From NCBI GenBank assembly GCA_016788635.1, contig JAEUSU010000008.1, positions 372,001-436,000 of the forward strand: a stretch of 64,000 nt of DNA, in the 5' to 3' direction. The position numbers and the translations under genes were made by a program. Source of the stretch: Flavobacteriales bacterium. Its GTDB lineage: Bacteria > Bacteroidota > Bacteroidia > Flavobacteriales_F > PHOS-HE28. Positions 26,410 to 35,951 of this stretch are shown here, piece after piece (the first letter of the stretch is position 1; each line of letters opens with the position of its first letter). The notes beneath the pieces are model-generated. The model had not been told where the DNA came from and did not search any database. It saw nothing but the letters and a program-made list of their open reading frames with translations.

Positions 26410-27356
26410 GCACCACTGCAGAACAGCGTATCGCGGAACGGGTCATCCTCATCCGCCCCACAGGTTTCGGCTTCGACCCGGAGACCGCCGATACGAACCC
26501 CTTTCAAGTGCGCATTTCTGATCGTGATCTACGCGCTGCCGCTGAGGCGGAGTTCGATGGTCTGCTCGGCGCTTTGGACCGGTGCGGAGTGGGGGTCACC
26601 GTGCTCGATCCGGCGGACCAGGGTGCGCCGAACGGCGTATTCCCGAACAACTGGTTCAGCACGCATGCGGATGGGACCGTGATGGTGTATCCCATGCGCA
26701 CCCCTTCACGCCGGCGCGAACGTGACCGCGAGATCGACCTGGTGTTGGAGGAGCACGGTTTCCGCGTTCGCCGGCTGGTGGACCTTTCGTCATTGGAGCT
26801 CGATGACCGCTACTTGGAGGGCACCGGCAGCCTGGTGCTCGACCGGCAGCGGCACATGGCCTATGCCTGCCTTTCGCCCCGCACCAGTGAAAGGGGCTTG
26901 ATCTATTGGTGCGTAGCCATGCAAGGGTACCCGGTGCCCTTCACGGCCACCATGGACGGCACGCTTACCGGCCAGCCGGTCTACCACACCAATGTGCTCA
27001 TGAGCGTGGGCGAGCGGTTCGCGGCAGTTTGCCTGGATGCCATGCCGTACCCCGTGGATCGGGATGATGTACAGGCTGAATTGGAGCGAGGTGGAGTTGA
27101 GGTGGTCCCCATCAGCCTGGATCAGATGCATGCCTACGTGGGCAACATGCTGCAACTGATCGGAAGGGATGGTGCGCGTTACATTTTCCTTTCAGGAACG
27201 GCGTTCAACGTTTTGAAACCCGAGCAGCGGAGCATGCTGGAAAGGCACGGTCAATTGGTTCCCGTAGAAGTGCCCACCATAGAGGCGGTCGGCGGCGGAA
27301 GCGTGCGGTGCATGCTCGCGGAGAACTTTCTTCCTTTGCGCCCCCGTCCCGCTTAG
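26406..27356 (+). CDS. ctlX: Citrulline utilization hydrolase CtlX-type (amidinotransferase fold)
   Basis: 316 residues, GTG start overlapping the arginase stop. The guanidino-modifying enzyme fold is indicated by PNGVFPNNWFSTH, the EGTGSLVLDR segment and the C-terminal nucleophile Cys302 in SVRCMLAE. A His in the VYHTNVLMS segment is the likely partner. CtlX was proposed to convert citrulline to ornithine; related enzymes include arginine deiminase and DDAH. Pairing with arginase gives two routes to ornithine. argS follows after 38 nt. Confidence 0.85.
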   Translation: MSTTAEQRIAERVILIRPTGFGFDPETADTNPFQVRISDRDLRAAAEAEFDGLLGALDRCGVGVTVLDPADQGAPNGVFPNNWFSTHADGTVMVYPMRTPSRRRERDREIDLVLEEHGFRVRRLVDLSSLELDDRYLEGTGSLVLDRQRHMAYACLSPRTSERGLIYWCVAMQGYPVPFTATMDGTLTGQPVYHTNVLMSVGERFAAVCLDAMPYPVDRDDVQAELERGGVEVVPISLDQMHAYVGNMLQLIGRDGARYIFLSGTAFNVLKPEQRSMLERHGQLVPVEVPTIEAVGGGSVRCMLAENFLPLRPRPA

Positions 27357-27394
27357 ACCACGGTCTTGCGAGAGGGCAAAGCCCAGCGCCACAT

Positions 27395-29188
27395 ATGTTC
27401 CAGGACCGCCTTCAAGCCCAACTGTTGCCCGCAGTGGAACGGGCCTTCACAGAACTTTTTCAGCAACAGCTTGACGGCCGATCGGTCTCCTTTCAAGCCA
27501 CGCGGCCGGAGTTTGAAGGGGATGTCACCCTCAACGTGTTCCCGTTCCTGAAGCTGAGCGGGAAAGGTCCGGAGCAGACCGCCACGCTCATTGGCGAGTT
27601 CCTCATACGTGAACTGCCCATCGTGCAGCGCTTCAATGTGATCAAGGGGTTTCTCAACCTGGTCATTGCAGATGCCTATTGGACCGGTTTTCTGAAGGCG
27701 GCTCAAGCGCACGACCTACTCGTTTTCCCTTCCACCGGGAAAAAGGTGATGGTGGAGTATGCCAGTCCGAACACCAACAAGCCGTTGCATCTGGGTCACC
27801 TGCGCAACATCTTCCTCGGTTGGAGCGTGAGCCGCATCCTGGAAGCCGCAGGAAACGAAGTGATCAAGGTGCAGGTGGTCAATGACCGTGGCATCCACAT
27901 CTGCAAGAGCATGCTGGCCTGGCGGAAGTTCGGGCAGGGAGAAACTCCTGAGAGCAGCGGCATGAAGGGAGACAAGCTGGTGGGTAGGTATTATGTGGCC
28001 TTCGACAAAGCCTACCGTGCCGAGGTGGAGGGCCTGGTAGCCAGCGGCCTGTCCAAGGATGAGGCGGAGAAGCAAGCCCCCCTTTTGCTCGAGGCCCAGG
28101 ACATGTTGCGCTTGTGGGAGGCCGGAGACCCTGAGGTGCGCGCCCTTTGGGAGAAAATGAATGGCTGGGTGTACGACGGCTTCAATGCCACCTATGCCCG
28201 CCTCGGTGTCACCTTCGATAAGAACTATTACGAGAGCCAGACCTACGTGCTGGGCAAGAACGACGTGCGCGAGGGCCTGAAAAAGGGCGTGTTCTATGAG
28301 AAGGACGGTGCGGTGTGGGTGGACAACACCCCGGAGGGTTTGGATGAGAAAGTGTTGCTGAGGCGCGATGGCACCAGCGTGTACATGACGCAGGACATCG
28401 GCACGGCCATCAAGCGGTTCGAGGAATACCCCGGGCTGAGCAAGCTGATCTACACCGTGGGCAATGAACAGGACTACCACTTCAAGGTGCTGTTCATCAT
28501 CCTCAGGAAGCTTGGCTTCGCCTGGGCCAGCGAGCTCTTCCACCTGAGCTATGGCATGGTGGACCTGCCCAGCGGGAAAATGAAGAGCCGGGAAGGCACT
28601 GTAGTGGATGCCGATGACCTGGTCGACGAAGTGGTGTCAGAGGCACGCAGCATGGGCGAGGAGCTCAGCAAGCTGGACGGCTTCAGTGCCGGGGAAAAGG
28701 CAGCGCTGTATGAGATGATCGGTCTGGCCGCCTTGAAGTACTACCTGCTGAAAGTGGATGCGAAGAAGCGCATGCTCTTCGATCCGGCGGCAAGCATCGA
28801 TCTGCAGGGGCATACCGGGCCTTTCATCCAATACACCTATGCGCGCATACAAAGCTTGCTGCGCAAGGCCGAACTGTTGTCCGGGGACCACGGACCAGGG
28901 GCAACGGACACCCATGCATTGCTTCCAGAGGAGAAGCAGGTGCTGAAGCTGCTGCACCATTTCCCCGCCGTGCTGCATGAAGCGGAGACCCGCCTGGATC
29001 CCTCATCCCTGGCGAACCATGCCTATGAAGTGGTGAAGGCCTACAACTCCTTCTACCAGGCCATTCCCGTGCTGAAGGAAGAGGATGCCGACAAACGGGC
29101 ATTCCGCCTCGCACTGAGCAAGGTGGTGGCTTCGACCACACGCCGGGCCATGTGGTGCCTGGGGATCGATGTCCCCGAGCGGATGTGA
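27395..29188 (+). CDS. argS: Arginyl-tRNA synthetase
   Basis: 597 residues from ATG 27395; an in-frame GTG/ATG region further upstream overlaps ctlX and lacks homology. Domains in order: Arg-tRNA-synthetase N-terminal (about 1-95), class I core with HIGH-like PLHLGHLRN and the KMSKS-like GKMKSREG, and a DALR anticodon-binding domain at the end (LSKVVASTTRRAMWCLGIDVPERM-like C-terminus, quoted in part). It charges tRNA-Arg. Being downstream of arginase and CtlX, it may be co-transcribed with arginine catabolism genes, an unusual pairing of consumer and user. Confidence 0.95.
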   Translation: MFQDRLQAQLLPAVERAFTELFQQQLDGRSVSFQATRPEFEGDVTLNVFPFLKLSGKGPEQTATLIGEFLIRELPIVQRFNVIKGFLNLVIADAYWTGFLKAAQAHDLLVFPSTGKKVMVEYASPNTNKPLHLGHLRNIFLGWSVSRILEAAGNEVIKVQVVNDRGIHICKSMLAWRKFGQGETPESSGMKGDKLVGRYYVAFDKAYRAEVEGLVASGLSKDEAEKQAPLLLEAQDMLRLWEAGDPEVRALWEKMNGWVYDGFNATYARLGVTFDKNYYESQTYVLGKNDVREGLKKGVFYEKDGAVWVDNTPEGLDEKVLLRRDGTSVYMTQDIGTAIKRFEEYPGLSKLIYTVGNEQDYHFKVLFIILRKLGFAWASELFHLSYGMVDLPSGKMKSREGTVVDADDLVDEVVSEARSMGEELSKLDGFSAGEKAALYEMIGLAALKYYLLKVDAKKRMLFDPAASIDLQGHTGPFIQYTYARIQSLLRKAELLSGDHGPGATDTHALLPEEKQVLKLLHHFPAVLHEAETRLDPSSLANHAYEVVKAYNSFYQAIPVLKEEDADKRAFRLALSKVVASTTRRAMWCLGIDVPERM

Positions 29189-29271
29189 TCGGTGGGTCGT
29201 TGACTTTCGGCAAGGCGAATACCACGATCGGTGTATTGCCCCCTCGAAGCCGGAAGGGGTGATTTGCGCCC

Positions 29272-31476
29272 ATGTTCGAAGTGCCGACCTTCCCTACCCG
29301 TTGCGCATGGGTGTGCCTGTTCACCATCCCCTTGTTCGCCAATGCGCAGCAGCGCGACTCCCTGCGCACCATCGATCTGCGGGCAGCAGAGGTGGTCGGG
29401 CCCTTCCGCACCGGTGTGCGCGCACTTGGGGACACCTTGGGACCAGTGATCCTGGCGGGCAAGCGCACCGAATCCATCACGCTGGCCGCATTGGATGCGG
29501 ACCTCTCCTTGAACCACGCCCGCCAGGTGTTCGGCAAGGTGCCCGGAGTGACCGTTTGGGAGAACGATGGCTCGGGCATCCAACTGGCCATAGCTGCCCG
29601 CGGCCTCAGTCCAAATAGGTCCTGGGAGTTCAACATGCGGCAGGACGGGGCCGACATCAGCGCGGATGCGTTCGGGTACCCTGAGGCCTACTACACGCCA
29701 CCCATGGAAGGGGTGGAGCGGATAGACGTGGTGCGGGGGGCGGCTTCGCTGGCCTATGGACCCCAGTTCGGGGGGCTGGTGAATTTCATCATGAAGCGCG
29801 GACCCTCGGACCGCGAGCTCGGCGCGGAGGTGCGCCAGACCATGGGCTCTTATGGCCTTTTCGATTCCTATGTGGGGCTGGGTGGTACGAAAGGGAAGGT
29901 GCGTTACCAGACCTTCCTGCACCACCGCAACGCGCAAAGTTGGCGGCAGAACAGCCGGTATGGCACCACCACAGCGCATGTGAACGCACAATACACCCTT
30001 GGCAGGCGCACCTCGCTTGGGCTTTCCTACACCCATGCGTCCATAGAACAGCAACAGCCCGGTGGCCTGACGGATGTCCAGTTCCATGAGGATGCGCGGC
30101 GATCGGTGCGTGAACGCAACTGGATGACACTCCCCTGGAATGTGGCGGCCATCACCCTGGAGCACCGGCCGGATGAACACACACTGGTGGAGGTGAAGCT
30201 CTTCGGGACGCTGGCGGAGCGGAACAGCGTGGGTTTCATGAAGGCCATCACCCAGCCGGACACCATCGATAGGGCCACCGGCCAGTATGCACCTCGTCAG
30301 GTGGACACGGATGCCTATATGAACTTGGGCCTGGAGGTGCGGGGGAGACGCCAATGGAGGTTCTTCTCGCGGCAGGCCGTTCTGTCGATCGGCCTGCGCG
30401 GTTACGGCGCGGATAACACCCGCAGGCAACTGGGCACAGGCACCACCGGCACCGATCCGGACATGACCGTTCAAGGAAGCTTTGGTCGCGAGTTGGACCT
30501 GGCCACGCGCAACGCGGCATTCTATGCCGAGAGCTTGCTGCCCCTCACGGACCGCCTGGCCATTGTTCCCGGTGCGCGGCTGGAGCATATCGTTTCGCGG
30601 GTGAATGGTCGCATCAACACCGCCGGGAGTGGAGTGGTGGACAGCGGCGTAAGGACGCGCCAGCGCATCCTGCTTGGCATCGGTGCGCGCTATCTCACGG
30701 GGCCTTCCAGGCAGTTCTATGCCAACTTCAGCCAGGCGTATCGCCCCGTGCTTTACAGCGATCTCACCCCTTCGGCCACCACCGACGTGATCGACCCGGA
30801 CCTGCGCGATGCCTCCGGGCACAACCTGGATGGGGGTTACCGTGGAACGCTCAGCAACTGGCTCTTCTTTGATGTGGGTGGCTTCCTCGTGCACTACAAT
30901 GACCGCATCGGCACCATTCAACAGAACGGGAATAACTACCGGACCAACATCGGCACCTCGGTGAGCAAGGGTGTGGAGGCCTATGTGGAAGCCGACCTTT
31001 TGCATGGCCTGCTGGCACCGGGGCATGGTACGCACATGAGCATCTTCATCTCGTATGCGTTCACGGATGCACAGTACACCCGGTGGAACAACCCTGCGAT
31101 CGCGGACAACCCGGCACTTTCGGTGGCAGGCAAACGGGTGGAATACGCACCTAAAGACCAGGTCCGCACCGGGTTGACCTATCGCGACAAGCGGCTGTCT
31201 GCTACGGTGCAGTTCAATGTGATCGACGGCATCTACACCGATGCGAGCAACACCGAGGCTCCGAACGCTTCAGCGACTGCCGGCTGGCTGCCGGGCTACA
31301 CGGTGGTGGATGCGAGCGCGACCTGGTCATTACCCAAAGGCATCGCGTTGACCGCTGGCGTAAACAACATGCTGGATGAACGCTACGCCACGCGCCGGGC
31401 GGGTGGCTACCCTGGGCCTGGAGTGTTGCCAGGAATGGGTCGCAATGCTTTTCTGACCATCAGCGCACGCCTCTGA
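29272..31476 (+). CDS. TonB-dependent receptor (FecA-like)
   Basis: 734 residues with a signal peptide ending near ANAQQ. The plug domain (about 55-200) contains VFGKVPGVTVWENDGSGIQ, IAARGLSPNRSWEFNMRQDG and VERIDVVRGAASLAYGPQFGGLVNF. A 22-strand barrel follows, ending in an aromatic/leucine C-terminus (FLTISARL). Resemblance to FecA-type iron(III)-dicitrate receptors is fair, but the ligand is not proven. No SusD or carboxypeptidase-like extension is present, and no transporter genes lie nearby. The upstream stretch ends gatttgcgcccATG. Confidence 0.88.
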   Translation: MFEVPTFPTRCAWVCLFTIPLFANAQQRDSLRTIDLRAAEVVGPFRTGVRALGDTLGPVILAGKRTESITLAALDADLSLNHARQVFGKVPGVTVWENDGSGIQLAIAARGLSPNRSWEFNMRQDGADISADAFGYPEAYYTPPMEGVERIDVVRGAASLAYGPQFGGLVNFIMKRGPSDRELGAEVRQTMGSYGLFDSYVGLGGTKGKVRYQTFLHHRNAQSWRQNSRYGTTTAHVNAQYTLGRRTSLGLSYTHASIEQQQPGGLTDVQFHEDARRSVRERNWMTLPWNVAAITLEHRPDEHTLVEVKLFGTLAERNSVGFMKAITQPDTIDRATGQYAPRQVDTDAYMNLGLEVRGRRQWRFFSRQAVLSIGLRGYGADNTRRQLGTGTTGTDPDMTVQGSFGRELDLATRNAAFYAESLLPLTDRLAIVPGARLEHIVSRVNGRINTAGSGVVDSGVRTRQRILLGIGARYLTGPSRQFYANFSQAYRPVLYSDLTPSATTDVIDPDLRDASGHNLDGGYRGTLSNWLFFDVGGFLVHYNDRIGTIQQNGNNYRTNIGTSVSKGVEAYVEADLLHGLLAPGHGTHMSIFISYAFTDAQYTRWNNPAIADNPALSVAGKRVEYAPKDQVRTGLTYRDKRLSATVQFNVIDGIYTDASNTEAPNASATAGWLPGYTVVDASATWSLPKGIALTAGVNNMLDERYATRRAGGYPGPGVLPGMGRNAFLTISARL

Positions 31477-31491
31477 TATACCTGATCACGG

Positions 31492-32490
31492 TCAGAACTT
31501 CGGACAGGGAACGGATTTGTGCTTACGGCCTTTCTGTTTGGGCCATTCATAGGCGAGGCTTACCTCGTGTGCGCCACCGCTGCCCAGCCCCAGCCATGAG
31601 ATGGTGATATCGTAGCTGTACACAAAGCGAATGTTGCTGAGGGTCTCCACGCCGACCATCAAGATCACTGCCTCGTGGTTCGGGTAACCCGGTTGGTAAG
31701 CCTTCAGGCCCGGAAGACCACGATACCACAAACCACCTGTGAGGTTGCGGTATTCAATGTAGCCGCCCAGGTCCAGCTGGTCCCATTTATCCTGCGCTTT
31801 GTAGTGCGCGGTCAAGGTCATCAGCACATCACTCTTCGTGAACGAGCGCCCGTCCAGCGGGAATTTGTAGCCCGTATGAATGCTGGTACGAACGGGAAGG
31901 CGTGTATTCCCTACGAAGTAGAAGGTCTGCTGCGGGCGGTTGAGGTGGTTGAAAGAGGCGCCTGCCCAGAACTGCCGGGTGTAGTACATGGCGCCGGCGC
32001 TGGCATCCATGTAACCGACGCGGTCGGTCAGTCCCGGTTCAATACTGGTGCCGGCATTGTCGCGGATGATCTGGTCGGCAAAGAGCAATTTGCTGGGGTC
32101 ATAGGACCGGTGCGTATAGCCGAGCCGCAAACCGGCGCGGATGCCGCTCTTGTGGCTCAGCCTTGCCTCATAGGCATAGGCGAAGGCAGCTTGGGTGAAG
32201 GCCAGCCGGTTCGTACCGGCCACATCACGCATCACGTAGCCTCCGAAGCCACTGTTCAGCGAAGGAGCCCGGTGGTCGTAGGCCACGGCATAGGTGTTGA
32301 ACCCTGGTGGAATGCCGGCCCACTGCAGGCGGTAGTTCATGATCACGCGATCCTGCTGGGTATTTCCCGTGAGGGCGGGGTTCAGGTAGATCGGCGCCGC
32401 ATAGAACTGCGACAGTTGCGGGTCCTGCGCACGCATCACCTGCTGCACACCCATGCAGAACACAACCAATATGAGTAGACGTGCCTTCAT
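31492..32490 (-). CDS. PorP/SprF family type IX secretion membrane protein
   Basis: 332 residues with signal peptide. The mature start DPQLSQFYAAPIYLNPALTGN is the family's hallmark, followed by NYRLQWAGIP and an outer-membrane beta-barrel pattern. PorP/SprF proteins help T9SS deliver and attach type B cargo such as the adhesin SprB. The gene's ATG overlaps the stop of the adhesin gene upstream by 4 nt, matching the usual sprB-sprF order. It converges on the TonB receptor gene, whose stop is 15 nt away. Confidence 0.93.
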   Translation of the reverse strand: MKARLLILVVFCMGVQQVMRAQDPQLSQFYAAPIYLNPALTGNTQQDRVIMNYRLQWAGIPPGFNTYAVAYDHRAPSLNSGFGGYVMRDVAGTNRLAFTQAAFAYAYEARLSHKSGIRAGLRLGYTHRSYDPSKLLFADQIIRDNAGTSIEPGLTDRVGYMDASAGAMYYTRQFWAGASFNHLNRPQQTFYFVGNTRLPVRTSIHTGYKFPLDGRSFTKSDVLMTLTAHYKAQDKWDQLDLGGYIEYRNLTGGLWYRGLPGLKAYQPGYPNHEAVILMVGVETLSNIRFVYSYDITISWLGLGSGGAHEVSLAYEWPKQKGRKHKSVPCPKF

Positions 32491-35400
32491 CGGATCAGGG
32501 TCAGATCACCGGTCCTTTCGATCACCGTGTTGTCCACGAAGCGCACCTTCAGCTTGTACACATACACATCCTGCGGGCTCAACTGTCCACGGTAGTAGCC
32601 ATCCCAGCCCACGCGCATGTCGTCCGACTCGAAGATCAATTCGCCCCAACGGTTGAAGATCCACATGCGCACTTCGTCAGCGTCCTTCACGAAGGGGTAG
32701 AACACGTCGTTATTCAGTGCCCAGGGATCGAACATGCCACCACTGGATCCATTCGGATCAGGGGTGAAGGCATTGGGCATCACCACATCGTACACTGGCG
32801 TTACGGTGATGTAGCCGGTGGCTTCATCGATACATCCATTGGCATCCGTGACCACCAGGGTCACCGGGTAGGTGCCAACCGCAGCATAGGTGGTGGCCGG
32901 GTCAACAGCATTGCTGGCGCCACCGTTGCCGAACGTCCAGGCATAAGAGGTGATCGAGCCGGTGGAACCGTTGGTGAACTGGATGTCAGGCGCGTTGGTA
33001 TTGGTCACCCATGTGTTGGCCGTGAAAGCGGCGTTCGGGCCCGGATGGGCGGTGACCATCCCGGTGGTGGGGCTGGTGCCCGAACAGCCGATCGCACTGG
33101 TAACTGTGAGCGATACAGCGAAGGTGCCTGGGCCATAGGTGACCTGCGCGGTGGGCGAAGTGGATGTGGTGCCGTTGCCCAGGTTCCAGAGGTAGGTGTA
33201 GCCAGGGCCCGTCACAGGGCTGGTGATCGTTACATCCAAAGGCGCGCAGCCTTCAGCTATGAAAGGCGGAAGTGTGACCACCGGCGCCTGCTCGGCATTG
33301 ATGGTGATCATGGTGCTGATGTTGTTGCCACAGGCATCAATGGCCGATACGGGAATGACCATGTTGCCCCATACGTCCACGGAATGAGGACCGGGACCGG
33401 TGATGCCCATGGAAGGCCAGACGATCTCATATGCACCCGGATAGCCCAGCAACGCGGCCCCCACCTCCACCTTGGCGCCAACACACACGGTGGTATCGCT
33501 CCAGGCGGAAAGGGTGGCGGTGCTCAGGTCAAGCACATAGATGGGTACTTGCACGGTGGGTCCGGGGCAACCGGCCATGTCTGTCACGGAAACGCTCACC
33601 ATCTGGCTGAAGGGGAAGGAAAACGTCACCGTGTCGCCCGTGGTCACGCCGCCCCAGGTGAACACATAGCCACCCTGGCCGCCGCTGCCCTGGGCGGTGA
33701 GCATGACCGGGGCGTTCACGCACACCGTGTCCGGTACTTGTGCCACAAGCCCTATGGGCATGGGTGCTTGCAGGTTCGTGGCCCCGTTCACGGTGCAGCC
33801 ATGGGCATCGGTCACCACGAACATGTGAATGCCTCCCTGCAGACCCGTGGCCGACATGCCTGTCTGACCATTGGGCCAGTTGATCGAGTAGGGAAGTGTA
33901 CCGCCGGAGGCTGTTACGGTAATGGAGCCATCGCTGCCGTTCGGACAGGTCACCGGAACGGTCGCAACGAGGTCTACCACCAAAGGGGCGGGTTGTTGAA
34001 GCACCACGGTCATCGTGGTATCACAACCCAACGTGTCTGAAACGGTGATGGCATAGAACCCTGGACCAAGTCCGGTGAGTAATGGTCCGCTCTGGCCGGG
34101 TATGTTCCACACATAGTTGAAGGTGCTGTTCACGGGTGAGAAACCGACCGACCCGTCCTGTACGCCGTGGCAACTGATGGGACCGGCGGTCAGAACAGCA
34201 TTGTCGAAACTGGTGGACAGGCTCACGTGCACAGTATCCACGTCGGGTGTGCAGGCTGGGTCTCCCAGCGTGGTCAGGTAGAGGTCCACGCCGCCATTGG
34301 CCAGTTCGCCAGGCGAGGCGAGGTATTGCGGGTTCAGTCCGGACCCGATGAACGAACCGGTGCCCCCCGACCAGTTGAAGCCGGTGGAGTTGACCGCCAC
34401 CCCTTGCAGCTGCACGGTATCCGTTCCGGGGCACACCACGACGTCCGCGCCAGCAATGGCCGTGCTCGGCAGCATCATGGCGTTGATCGTCACGGGGTAG
34501 GTCAGGTTGGAACATCCGTTCGCATCATTCGCCAATACGCTGTAGTTGCCGGCGGTGCCGGTGATGCTGTTCGTTGTATCCCCGGTATTCCAGAGGAAGG
34601 TGTAAGGGGCAGTGCCCACAAGTACGTTCACCGTGGCCGTGCCGTCACCCACGCCCAGGCATGATTCGTCCGTAGTCACAATGTCCACATGCAGGCCTGG
34701 AAGCACCTGGATGGAGTACACATAGGTTTGGAATGCCTGAATGGGGCAGGCGCCATCGCTCACTGTGATGATGAATGGGAAGAAGCCACTGGTGCCTGGT
34801 GCGGCGGTCCAACACACTGTTCCCGTGATCGGATTCGTGCCCGTATAGGTGAAGGTGGCTCCGGGCAGGTTCTGCTGCACGTTGGTGGTGGCTGTGAGCA
34901 CATCCGAGAGGTTCGGGTCGGAGATGACCACGTCGAAACAGAAGGCTCCGGACTCACACACCTGCAGCGCATAGGGCCCAAGTACCGCGTTCGGTCCGGT
35001 GGGGTTCTGAATGGTACCAGTGTTGGGGTCTGGCGGGGCGTTGGTACAGGGGTAGGCGATGAATTGCATCTCCCGCATCACCGTGCCGATGTGCACGCCG
35101 TTCTGGTAGATGTCCACCTGTACCACCACCACCCAGTTGCCTGCCACGTTCAGCGTGAAGCTGAGCTGCCCGGTCAAGGGGTCCAGTGTAAGCCCGGGTA
35201 TGGGTAGTGTAGGGGTGTACGGTGGTTGGTAAGTCACGGGCACACCACCGTTGCCCATTGCCGTGACCAGTGAGTACACTAGCGAGTCACCCTCATTGTC
35301 GAAAACGCCATAGCTGTAATTGATCGGATAACCGGCACACACGTAGGGTATGGCGATGTTGGTGAACTGTGGGGAATCCTCGCAACCCGCGGCCAGATTG

Positions 35401-35867
35401 TTCAAGGTGGCCTGGATGTAAGTGGGGGATGCACCTGGGTTCACCAGGTTCTGAATGGCCGCATTCCGGTAATTGGCCTGCCAGCTGATGGTCCAATAGT
35501 CACAAGGTGGAAGCGTGGCGATGCCGGTGTACACATATTGCTGGATCCCCGGCAGGGTGCCACCATTGCAGGTGCTGTTCCCGATCTCCGGCTGGCACAG
35601 CTGCGAGATCTCCACACCACCCGCCGTGGTAACAGTAAGCGTCTGGTTGCCACACGGGCTCGTGAGGTTCAGCACATAGCTCGTGTTCAGGTTGATCCCG
35701 AAACAGTCGCGATAGATCACCAGCGTGATCCGGTATTGGTTGCCACCAAGGCAATCCCAATAGATCTCGCCACCAGCAATGTGGGTAGCGGCAGCATCCC
35801 GGCTCATGAACGTGCCGGAAAGCGTGAGAAGAAGCGGCAGAAGGGTTCTATTCAGGTACCGGAGCAT
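32487..35867 (-). CDS. Giant adhesin with SprB-type repeats, PKD domain and CHU_C (T9SS type B) C-terminus
   Basis: 1126 residues from ATG 35867 (an in-frame TTG/ATG region upstream adds non-signal residues). The signal peptide is followed by an N-terminal domain starting THIAGGEIYWDCLGGNQYRI, common in large Bacteroidota surface proteins. SprB-like repeats of about 75 residues follow (for example CPNGSDGSITVTASGGTLPYSI), then two PKD domains (GCAPLDVTI ... and AFTANTWVTNTNAP ...). The end is a gliding-motility/CHU_C domain: VVMPNAFTPDPNGSS, FNRWGELIFESDD, GWDGYYRGQLSPQDVYVY. It overlaps sprF by 4 nt and is paralogous to the adhesin at 35952-38849. Confidence 0.9.
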   Translation of the reverse strand: MLRYLNRTLLPLLLTLSGTFMSRDAAATHIAGGEIYWDCLGGNQYRITLVIYRDCFGINLNTSYVLNLTSPCGNQTLTVTTAGGVEISQLCQPEIGNSTCNGGTLPGIQQYVYTGIATLPPCDYWTISWQANYRNAAIQNLVNPGASPTYIQATLNNLAAGCEDSPQFTNIAIPYVCAGYPINYSYGVFDNEGDSLVYSLVTAMGNGGVPVTYQPPYTPTLPIPGLTLDPLTGQLSFTLNVAGNWVVVVQVDIYQNGVHIGTVMREMQFIAYPCTNAPPDPNTGTIQNPTGPNAVLGPYALQVCESGAFCFDVVISDPNLSDVLTATTNVQQNLPGATFTYTGTNPITGTVCWTAAPGTSGFFPFIITVSDGACPIQAFQTYVYSIQVLPGLHVDIVTTDESCLGVGDGTATVNVLVGTAPYTFLWNTGDTTNSITGTAGNYSVLANDANGCSNLTYPVTINAMMLPSTAIAGADVVVCPGTDTVQLQGVAVNSTGFNWSGGTGSFIGSGLNPQYLASPGELANGGVDLYLTTLGDPACTPDVDTVHVSLSTSFDNAVLTAGPISCHGVQDGSVGFSPVNSTFNYVWNIPGQSGPLLTGLGPGFYAITVSDTLGCDTTMTVVLQQPAPLVVDLVATVPVTCPNGSDGSITVTASGGTLPYSINWPNGQTGMSATGLQGGIHMFVVTDAHGCTVNGATNLQAPMPIGLVAQVPDTVCVNAPVMLTAQGSGGQGGYVFTWGGVTTGDTVTFSFPFSQMVSVSVTDMAGCPGPTVQVPIYVLDLSTATLSAWSDTTVCVGAKVEVGAALLGYPGAYEIVWPSMGITGPGPHSVDVWGNMVIPVSAIDACGNNISTMITINAEQAPVVTLPPFIAEGCAPLDVTITSPVTGPGYTYLWNLGNGTTSTSPTAQVTYGPGTFAVSLTVTSAIGCSGTSPTTGMVTAHPGPNAAFTANTWVTNTNAPDIQFTNGSTGSITSYAWTFGNGGASNAVDPATTYAAVGTYPVTLVVTDANGCIDEATGYITVTPVYDVVMPNAFTPDPNGSSGGMFDPWALNNDVFYPFVKDADEVRMWIFNRWGELIFESDDMRVGWDGYYRGQLSPQDVYVYKLKVRFVDNTVIERTGDLTLIR

Positions 35868-35951
35868 GGGTACTTTTCCTGTTACACTCCTACGTGATGG
35901 CCGGGGTTCTAGTTGCAGCACAAGTCTGCCTTTCTTCGCAGAGTGGAGCGA

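Noticed and set aside
29053..31035. 660-codon open frame on the minus strand opposite argS and the TonB receptor
   Set aside because: It spans two well-supported genes and contains no recognisable domain; it is a codon-bias shadow.
32481..34040. 519-codon open frame opposite the first adhesin
   Set aside because: Rich in His, Gly and Arg without domains; shadow of the adhesin gene.
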